A stretch of DNA of 64,000 bases from Isoetes taiwanensis. Lineage: Eukaryota; Streptophyta; Lycopodiopsida; Isoetales; Isoetaceae. The position numbers and the translations under genes are program-made. The notes beneath the pieces are model-generated. The model was given only the letters and a program-made list of their open reading frames with translations, ran no database searches and had not been told where the DNA came from. Below are positions 56,792 through 64,000 of the stretch, piece after piece (position 1 is the stretch's first letter; each line of letters opens with the position of its first letter). The stretch covers positions 935,339-999,338 of the forward strand of contig JAJEKV010000172.1 in the NCBI GenBank assembly GCA_021234155.1. The letters run 5' to 3'.

Positions 56792-56828
56792 TCAAGTTGA
56801 ATTATCTAGTTGACTTAGAATTTGAACA

Positions 56829-56833
56829 GAAAA
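56829..56833. repeat. right target-site duplication of Copia B
   Basis: gaaaa, a copy of 50058-50062. Confidence 0.88.
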
Positions 56834-59800
56834 TACTGAGGTAATCCAAAAACCTGATTTGCATCAGACCTTAAATATCAGTGAAACTAAAGGAAAGTGT
56901 GATCTATTTGTGCTAGATTCGGGAGCTGAAAGATGCGTGATTAAAAATGGGAGTGATTATAAGGAGAAAACAAGAAGTACCTCCAGTTACATTCAGCTTG
57001 GAGATGGGAACTTGCAGCAAGTGGAGGAGTCTGGACTGTTAGAAATTTATGATCTAAATGGTCAACCAGTTGAACTCAAAAATGTGCTTTGTGTGCCCTC
57101 TATAGTGAGGAATTTGATCTCTGTTAGCCAACTTGTTGATTTAGGCTACAAGATCTGTTTTGAAAAACAGCATTGTAACATTTTTCTTAAGGATGAATTG
57201 AAATTCATTGCAAAAAGGGTTGGAAATTTGTTTGCACTTGATAAAGCAAGTAGAGAAGGATCAATAAACTTTACAGGTTTGTTATCAATAAGACAATGGC
57301 ATGAGAGGCTAGGACAAACTCATGTCAATAATATAAACTACATGATTAAGAAAGGTATGATTGTTGCAGAAATGGAAAAGCATGAGAACTTTATTTATGA
57401 AGGATGCATACTAGGGAAACATACCAGACTTAGTTTCAAGAAATCCACTAAAAGAGCACGAGGGATTTTAGACCTTATCCATACAGACCTATGTGGGCCT
57501 ATCAATATTACTAGTTTGACAGGGAAAAGATTTTTTATTACTTTCATTGATGATTTCTCAAGAAAAACAAAATGTTATATTCTCAGACACAAAGATCAAG
57601 CATTTGATGCATACAAATTATTTGAGCAAGAGGTTGAACGAGAAACAGGGAGAAAAATCAAATGCATTAGATCAGATAGGGGTGGAGAATATTTGTCAGG
57701 AGAATTCAACAAATACTGCAAAGATAAAGGGATAAGGAGGCAATTGACATGTAGATATACCCTTCAACAAAATGGAATTGCTGAGAGAAAGAATAGAACA
57801 ATTCTAGATGCTGTCAGGTCTATGCTTAAGCAATCAGGGATGCCAAATTACTTGTGGGATGAGGCAGTCAAGACTGCAGTGATGATTCAGAATAAACTTC
57901 CTTCAGCCTCCATTAAAGGATTGACTCCAGAAGAAATGTGGAATGGGCATAAACCTAATTATGATATGTTCAAAATCTATGGATGTGTTGCATATGTGCA
58001 TGTTCCAAAAGAAATGAGGAAGAAACTTGATGACAGGTCAATCAAATGTTACCTTGCTGGCGATGATGAGCAGTCCAAAGGATATAGGTTGTTTGATGCA
58101 AATAAAAAGCAAATTCTAATAAGTAGAGATGTAATATTCGATGAGACAAGTATCTACAAGGACAGAAACATCATTTCAAAAAACACAGAGTCAAAAGGGG
58201 AAAAAGACAATCTGCCAAAGAAGGTACAGTTTCAGCAGAACATAGAAGCATGTGAATCAGATGATGAACTAAAGGAGGATGATGTACAGGGTCAGACAAT
58301 GCAAAGGGAAACTGAGCAGGAAGAGCAAACATTGCAAGGGGAATTTGAGCAGGAAGAACAAATGCAGCAAAGAGGGGATGAAAACCTTAGTGTTGAGGAA
58401 AGCAATAAAGAAAATCAGACTTTAACAAAGGATAAAGGAAGAAGGAAAACAGAAGTAGAAAAACTCAGGGAGCAACTGGATATTGACTCAGCAGAATATG
58501 GAAGAACAGACTTTGGCAAAAGCGGAAGACTAAATAAAGAAGTAGTTGACATAAATTATGTTCTTGCATTACTTGAACCCACTATACCTCTAAGTTATGA
58601 AGAAGCCATAAACTCAGAATATTCAGAAGAATGGAGGCAGGCCATGGTGGAAGAAATGCAAGCATTTGCGAGAACAAATACCTATGATGTTGTTGAGAGA
58701 CCAAGAGACAAGAATGTTATTGGAAGCAAATGGATCTATAAACTTAAAACAGGTTTGAATGGTGAATTAAAGTTCAAGGCTAGACTTGTGGCACAAGGAT
58801 TCACACAAAGGAAAGGAATGGATTATGAACAGACATTCTCTCCAATAGTCAAATTAACAAGTATAAGAATTCTTTTGGCTTTTGCAAATGCAAATTGTTT
58901 GGAGGTTCATCACATGGACGTTAGTACTGCATTTCTAAATGCTGAGCTTGAGGATGAAGTTTACATGAAACAAGCATGTGGTTTTGAAGTGAAACAAGAA
59001 GGCATGGTATGGAAACTTAAACGAGCTGTCTATGGATTAAAACAGTCCCCAGGAATGTGGTACAATTTCATTGATAATTATCTGCAAGAACAAGGGTTTA
59101 AGAAATTTCTAAATGATGGAAACATTTACATTTTGACCAGGGGAGAACAATTTTGCATTATTGCATTGTATGTAGATGATAATATAATGGTCCCAAGTGA
59201 TCCAGAAATATTAGAGCACTGCAAACAAATTCTTAAGAGCAAATTTCAAATGACAGACCTAGGGCAGTTGAAAAAATTCCTAGGAATGGAAGTAAGCAGG
59301 GATATTCCTGGCAAAAGGCTGACTATTACACAAAAAGGGAATATAGAAGGCATGCTCAAAAGATTTAATATGGGAGATTGCAAAGTGTCAAAAATACCAA
59401 TAGTACAAGGGCTTAAACTGTCATCAGATTTGAGTCCCAAAACCTCTGCAGAACAGGAACAAATGGAAAGAGTTCCATATAGGGAATTGATTGGGTGTTT
59501 GCTGTTTGTATCCAATAGTACCAGACCAGATATATCGTTCACAGTAAGTCTTTTAAGCAGGTTTACAAATAATCCAGGATATCAACATTGGGCAGCAACA
59601 AAAAGGGTACTCAGATATCTAAAGTATACTCAAACACATGGCTTAACTTTTAATAATTGCAATCTAATTCTGACAGGGTATGCTGATGCAGATTGGGGAA
59701 GTGACATTGACTCTAGGAAATCAACATCTGGATATTGTTTGATGATAGGTGGAGCTACAGTTGCTTGGAAAAGTAAAAAACAATCATGTGTGGCAATGTC

Positions 59801-60158
59801 TACAGCAGAAGCAGAATATAATTCCACCTCTTTGGCTGCCAAGGAAATAGCATGGGTAAGATGTTTGCTAGAAGAGTTAAAGATTTATTAGAGAGAGCCA
59901 ACTATATTATATTCTGATAGCATGAGTTGCATTGCTATTACTAAGAATCCAGTTTTACATCAGAGGATCAAACACATAGAACTGCATATTCATTTTGTCA
60001 GGGACTTGGTTGCTAAGGGAGTCATAACAGTGGAGTACATCAACACAAATGAGCAGACAACAGATATATTAACCAAAAATTTATCAGAAACCAAGTTTAC
60101 AAAGTTCAAACAAAGTATGGGAATACTAGCAGAGCTGCAAGGGGGGTCAGAAAGCTAA
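56834..60158 (+). pseudogene. pol region of Copia A, one in-frame stop
   Basis: It is in phase with the nucleocapsid frame left of Copia B. Protease DSGAERC starts near residue 20 from the Met at 56859. The pre-integrase region has RQWHERLGQTH and GCILGKHTRL. Integrase has HTDLCGPI, IRSDRGGEYLSGEF and GIAERKNR. RT has FKARLVAQGFTQRKG, HHMDVSTAFLNAELEDEVYM and YVDD near residue 770. RNase H has ADADWGSDIDSRKSTSGY and STAEAEYNS. A TAG at 59889-59891 interrupts RNase H after LLEELKIY, and the same frame reopens to 60158 (ITKNPVLHQRIKHIELHIHF). It is related to but clearly distinct from Copia B. Confidence 0.93.
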
Positions 60159-60164
60159 CTAAGG

Positions 60165-60445
60165 GATTTTATCTTCCCTAGTACAAATAGCAAGATGCTA
60201 GAAAATGAAAGGAGTTAAAGGATTCTATCTTCCTTAACTCAGTAAAAACATGTGAAAGGATTTTATCTTCCTCTTGTTTGCTGAAGGGGTAAATTTAAGG
60301 AGTTAAAGGATTGTATCTTCCTTAACTCAGAAAAAATTTTAAAAGGATTTTATCTTCCTTCTATCTTCTGTTAGTCACGTTGCAGAACAAGCTGAAGAAG
60401 AAAGTTAAGTTGAAGGATTGTTATCTTTCACAATGAGGAAGCAAC
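60165..60445. repeat. aaaggattttatcttcc repeats downstream of Copia A pol
   Basis: Six copies of aaaggatt.tatcttcc or close variants at 35-60 bp spacing, several with ggagttaaagg before and ttaactcag after. They lie in the untranslated region between pol and the purine tract. Confidence 0.85.
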
Positions 60446-60480
60446 TGATAACAGTAATTAGGTTTAGCATGAAAGGGGAA

Positions 60481-61041
60481 TGTAGAAATTATTCATGCTA
60501 AAAGTTGAAGCAGCCAAGAGATTAAGTTGAAAAAGCCAAGAGATTATGAAACATGAAGGAGCATAACTATTCTAAGGTGAAGTCGACAATATAAGGTAAT
60601 GGTTTAAAGGTTATATAATATGAACCATTGACCATTGCATATCTCTATTGTTTAAATACAACAAAGGATCGAAGCTAAGGTTCATATTGGAGGGAATATA
60701 AACTTGAATTTTGGTAAGTCCGCAGATCCTTGAAGCGGCCGAGCTCGACTCCTAAGCGGCCGGATCCAAGCCAGTCGGCAAGGATTTGGTCCTATAAAAA
60801 CAATAAGGACATGTTGATCGATGTACAGTGATCGGAAGGAGCTCATATGTGTATGAGGCTTGGGCTGTCGGGGTCATTAAATTGAATCGAATTCCTTATA
60901 CCATTGAAAGTCTTGTTTAATGGTTATTATATTGTCATATGATAACTAGAGTTATTGTTAGCATTGTTATGCTTTAAATCGTCATTGTAGTTCATGATAA
61001 TCTATTGAAGATCCTTGCTTTTTGATTATTATTTTCTTTCA
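60481..61041 (+). repeat. 3' LTR of Copia A
   Basis: 561 bp, near-identical to 48506-49067. It ends tttctttca directly before taagg of the target duplication. Confidence 0.95.
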
Positions 61042-61046
61042 TAAGG

Positions 61047-61105
61047 GGGACGACTTAAGATCGTCTGCACTCATGTGCGCGTGGGTTCAAACCCCACAGC
61101 TAGCA
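61047..61105 (+). pseudogene. 3' part of the tRNA-Leu gene split by Copia A
   Basis: It continues from 48505 with gggacgacttaagatcgtc, then the variable arm, T-arm and agctagca, followed by tgttttt. Together with 48481-48505 it gives an 84-nt tRNA sequence identical in its key positions to 61607-61690. Confidence 0.9.
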
Positions 61106-61584
61106 TGTTTTTCAAAAATGTGCTGACCAACTCTACCAATAAATAATAGACTAAACCAACATTGTGGAGACGATTTTAATGCGAGAAAAGATTGACCATA
61201 CCACATTGAGGATTACTAGCCCAAAACTACCATATTCATAATGGAAGTACCGACCATTAGCATATCAATAAAGACTAGAGAAAATTAAAGATTGAGTTCT
61301 GGAGATGACTCTTATGAAGAAAGGATTCGGTTCTCCAAAGATTAAATAGAAGTAAAGACTGAGCTACAGAAACGTAAAGAAGCTTTGGGATATTACTTCA
61401 GTTTTGCAAAGTGATCTCCCTTCACAAATACAATTACATGTCTGAAGATTGAGAAAGGAAACCTTCCTACCTTTTGATAGCCACATGATTTATAAAATGG
61501 TAGCCTCTCACCTTTTGAGGAAATGGAGCGTAGAAAGACATGTACATCTCGTTAGAGCTGTAAGTAATAGTTGAAATTCGATAC

Positions 61585-61598
61585 TATAAATATATCAA
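61585..61598 (+). promoter_or_regulatory. TATA-like and CAA motifs upstream of tRNA-Leu
   Basis: tataaatata at -22 to -13 and caa at -11 to -9 relative to the first tRNA base. Plant nuclear tRNA genes commonly have such a pair. The same sequence precedes the other tRNA copies. Confidence 0.6.
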
Positions 61599-61606
61599 TA
61601 TTGTTG

Positions 61607-61690
61607 GCTAGCTTGCCCGAGTGGTCTAAGGGGGACGACTTAAGATCGTCTGCACTCATGTGCGCGTGGGTTCAAACCCCACAGCTAGCA
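61607..61690 (+). tRNA. tRNA-Leu(UAA), intact cloverleaf
   Basis: 84 nt without CCA. The acceptor stem gctagct pairs fully with agctagc, and the discriminator base is A. D-stem ccc/ggg with loop gagtggtctaa. Anticodon stem gacga/tcgtc with loop cttaaga, anticodon UAA, no intron. A long class-II variable arm (tgcactcatgtgcgc, with gcac/gtgc pairing) is as expected for leucine tRNA. T-stem gtggg/cccac with loop ttcaaac. Internal A-box (tgcccgagtggtctaagg) and B-box (ggttcaaaccc) regions are present, and a T5 run two bases downstream (61693-61697) would terminate pol III. It is one member of a repeat array. Whether this copy is transcribed is unknown. Confidence 0.85.
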
Positions 61691-61692
61691 TG

Positions 61693-61697
61693 TTTTT
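61693..61697 (+). terminator. pol III terminator of tRNA-Leu
   Basis: ttttt begins three bases after the discriminator base, the standard pol III stop signal. Confidence 0.7.
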
Positions 61698-62287
61698 CAA
61701 AAATGTGCTGACCAACTCTACCAATAAATAATAGACTAAACCAACATTGTGGAGACGATTTTAATGCGAGAAAAGATTGACCATACCACATTGAGGATTA
61801 CTAGCCCAAAACTACCATATTCATAATGGAAGTACCGACCATTAGCATATCAATAAAGACTAGACAAAATTAAAGATTGAGTTCTGGAGATGACTCTTAT
61901 GAAGAAAGGATTCGGTTCTCCAAAGATTAAATAGAAGTAAAGACTGAGCTACAGAAATGTACACCTTGGCACCGTAAAGAAGGAAGATTTGGTTGCTAAT
62001 ATTGTTGGGATAAATTGTGTGAATTGCTATACTTATTTGGACAAGGGAAGAAGCTTTGGGATATTACTTCGGTTTTGCAAAGTGATCTCCCTTCACAAAT
62101 ACAATTACATGTCTGAAGATTGAGAAAAGAAACCTTCCTACCTTTTGATAGCCACAAGTTTTACAAAATGGTAGCCCCTCACCTTTTGAGGAAATGGAGC
62201 GTTTTGCAGAAAAATACCTGTATGTTTCTCGTTAGAGCCAATAAGTAATAGTTGAAATTCGATACTTTAAATATATCAATATTGTTG

Positions 62288-62406
62288 GCTAGCTTGCCCG
62301 AAAGTGGTCTAAGGGGACGACTTAAGATCGATAAAGACTAGACAAAATTAAAGATTGAGCTCATGTGAAAGGATTCAGTTCGTGGGTTCAAACCCCACAG
62401 CTAGCA
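62288..62406 (+). pseudogene. disrupted tRNA-Leu copy
   Basis: The 5' half to cttaagatcg is present with an extra aa in the D-loop and one G missing. Then ~50 bp of other unit sequence (ataaagactagacaaaattaaag) interrupts it before gtgggttcaaaccccacagc and tagca. Confidence 0.8.
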
Positions 62407-63596
62407 TGTTTTATGAAAAATGTACTGACTATGTTTACCCTACCAATAAATAATAGACAAAACCAATATAGTGGAGACGATTTTAATGCGAGAAAAGATT
62501 GACCATACCACATTGAGGATTACTAGCCCACAACTACCATATCTCCACGATTTTAATGCGAGAAAAGATTGACCATACCACATTGAGGATTACTAGCCCA
62601 CAACTACCATATTCATAATGGAAGTACCGACCATTAGCATATCAATAAAGACTAGACAAAATTAAAGATTGAGCTCTGGAGATGACTCTTATGAAGAAAG
62701 GATTCGGTTCTCCAAAGATTAAATAGAAGTAAAGACTGAGCTACAGAAACGTACACCTTGGCACCGTAAAGAAGGAAGATTTGGTTGCTAATATTGTTGG
62801 GATAAATTGTGTGAATTGCTATACTTATTTGGACAAGGGAAGAAGCTTTGGGATATTACTTCAGTTTTGCAAAGTGATCTCCCTTCACAAATACAATTAC
62901 ATGTCTGAAGATTGAGAAAGGAAACCTTCCTACCTTTTGATAGCCACAAGATTTACAAAATGGTAGCCCCTCACCTTTGAGGAACTGGAGCGTAGAAAGA
63001 CATGTACATCTCGTTAGAGCTGTAAGTAATAGTTGAAATTTGATACTATAAATATATCAATATTGTTGGCTAGAAAGGGGGCGAAAGATCGTCCTTCCAA
63101 ACCCCATTTGAAAAATGTCTTGACTAAGTTTACCTACCAATAAATAATAGATTTTGGACGAAATGCGAAAAGATTGGTAGCCCCCAACTACCATATTCAT
63201 AATGGAAGTACCGACCATTAGAAATCAACAAAGACTAGACAAAATTAAAGATTGAGTTCTGGAGATGACTCTTATGAAAGAAAGGATTATCTCCAAATAT
63301 TAAATAGAAGTAAAGAATTAGAAACGATACAACTTGGCACCGTAAAGAAGGAAGATTTGGTTGCTAATATTGTTGGGATAAATTGTGTGAATTGCTATAC
63401 TTATTTGGACAAGGGAAGGGGGATATTACTTCAGTTTTGCTTAAGATCTCCCTTTCACAAACCACAATTACATGTCCTCGATTGAGGGTTCAAACACAAG
63501 ATTTACAAAATGGTAGCCCCTCACCTTTTGACTGGGCATATTTTTGAAAAAGTTGAAATGATACTATAAATATATCAATATTGTTGGCTAGCTTGC

Positions 63597-63630
63597 CCGA
63601 GTGGTCTAAGGGGGACGACTTAAGATCGTC
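63597..63630 (+). pseudogene. 5' half of a tRNA-Leu copy
   Basis: It matches the intact tRNA up to the anticodon stem (ttaagatcgtc). It is followed by taccaataaataaaccccc instead of the variable and T arms. Confidence 0.8.
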
Positions 63631-64000
63631 TACCAATAAATAAACCCCCGAAGCATGTTTTTGAAAATTATGTGACCAACTACCAATTAATAGATGAAAC
63701 CAACATTTGGAGATGATCGAGAAAAAGATTGACCATACCACATTAAGGATTACTAGCCCACAACTACCATATTCATAATAGAAGTACCGACCATTAGCAT
63801 ATCAACAAAGACTAGACAACATTAAAGATTGAGTTCTCGAGATGACTCTTATGAAGAAAGGATTGGGTTCTCCAAAGATTAAATAGAAGTAAAGATCGAG
63901 CTACGTAAACGCATACAACTTGGCAACCGTAAAGAAGGAAGATTTGGTTGCTAATATTGTTGGGATAAATTGTGTGAATTGCTATACTTATTTGGACAAG

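Larger units (their letters stand above)
50063..56828 (+). mobile_element. Copia B, nested LTR retrotransposon
   Basis: The 5' LTR (50063-50825) and 3' LTR (55190-56828) begin tgttagaaat and end ttgaaca, with the 5-bp duplication gaaaa on both sides. Primer-binding site is at 50827-50838 and the purine tract gaaggggggat lies just before 55190. Gag and pol are open. The 3' LTR is about twice the length of the 5' LTR because of two internal insertions. The element sits in the gag-pol frame of Copia A, and the 6771 bp added (element plus duplication) is a multiple of three. Confidence 0.95.
55190..56828 (+). repeat. 3' LTR of Copia B, enlarged by two insertions
   Basis: It matches the 5' LTR in three blocks: about 55190-55672, 56233-56469 and 56792-56828. 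The intervening ~560 and ~322 bp are absent from the 5' LTR. Differences in the matching parts are few and mostly transitions at CpG sites. Confidence 0.9.
48506..61041 (+). mobile_element. Copia A, LTR retrotransposon interrupted by Copia B
   Basis: LTRs of 562 bp (48506-49067) and 561 bp (60481-61041) begin tg and end ca, and are flanked by the 5-bp duplication taagg (48501-48505, 61042-61046). Primer-binding site tggtatcagagc is at 49070-49081 and a purine tract (gaaaggggaa) precedes the 3' LTR. The LTRs differ at about a dozen sites by eye. Domain order is gag, protease, integrase, RT, RNase H, hence Copia. Without Copia B the element would be about 5.8 kb. It is defective: a gag frameshift, the nested insertion and one in-frame stop. 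Confidence 0.95.
61042..64000 (+). repeat. tandem array of ~0.68-kb tRNA-Leu units running off the right edge
   Basis: tRNA heads start at 61607, 62288, near 63068 (remnant) and 63597, after the split one. A full unit contains aaccaacattgtggagacg, agattgaccataccacatt, agtaccgaccattagcata, ttctccaaagattaaatag, ggcaccgtaaagaaggaag, acttatttggacaaggg, accttttgaggaaatgg and the tRNA. The first unit lacks ~90 bp before aagaagctttggg. The 62461-62620 part has a short duplication. The units near 63065-63680 are scrambled by many small deletions. Confidence 0.93.

Overview
The window looks like a transposon-dense stretch of a large land-plant nuclear genome. The support is intron-bearing plant gene fragments (a RabGAP/TBC exon pair, a family-2 glycosyltransferase, an At4g15545-like fragment), Copia elements with the plant-type TGGTATCAGAGC primer-binding site, Mutator-like and CACTA DNA transposons, and a tRNA gene with a plant-style TATA plus CAA upstream region. 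A seed-free vascular plant such as a fern, or a gymnosperm, would fit, but I cannot name the species. I see no bacterial operons, rRNA genes or CRISPR arrays, and no intact single-copy host gene.

Layout. 1-1673: sequence without a recognisable gene, with a 103-bp tandem duplication. 1674-10383: a ~386-bp inverted-repeat MITE split by an 8.3-kb Mutator-like element (MULE-1, 2037-10351) with a perfect 9-bp target duplication. MULE-1 carries a decayed transposase with a SWIM zinc finger and a convergent Ulp1-like protease ORF. From about 10.8 kb to the right edge, most of the window reads as one tandem array of a ~0.68-kb unit, each unit carrying a tRNA-Leu(UAA) gene or remnant. The array has been split by successive insertions: a 9.7-kb inverted-repeat element (11009-20692, with MULE-2 inside it); a block of ~430-bp satellite monomers with tRNA-like A and B boxes (21181-31385), itself split by a 5.6-kb CACTA element (25641-31271); a 16-kb element with tyrosine-recombinase retrotransposon ends (31759-47929), holding MULE-3, host gene fragments and a LINE fragment; and a Copia element (A, 48506-61041) inserted inside a tRNA-Leu gene and carrying a second Copia (B, 50063-56828). 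Removing the insertions in silico rejoins the flanking repeat sequence at each junction, which is the main evidence for the boundaries.

The two most noteworthy objects are the tandemly amplified tRNA-Leu unit (full class-II cloverleaf, TATA/CAA upstream, T5 terminator) and the 31759-47929 element. The latter shows A1-B1-A2-B2 split direct repeats, a 15-bp inverted repeat at the internal junction, a four-base AATA overlap shared by both junctions and the empty site, a DIRS/PAT-like tyrosine recombinase fragment and a row of five small hairpins.

Genes: only Copia B has fully open gag and pol frames, separated by a single in-frame TAA. Copia A is interrupted, frameshifted and has one in-frame TAG. 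The MULE transposase, LINE RT, GT2, TBC and At4g15545-like sequences are fragments or pseudogenes. Small-scale disorder clustered at CpG-rich sites in the tandem arrays suggests that part of the variation may come from the assembly.
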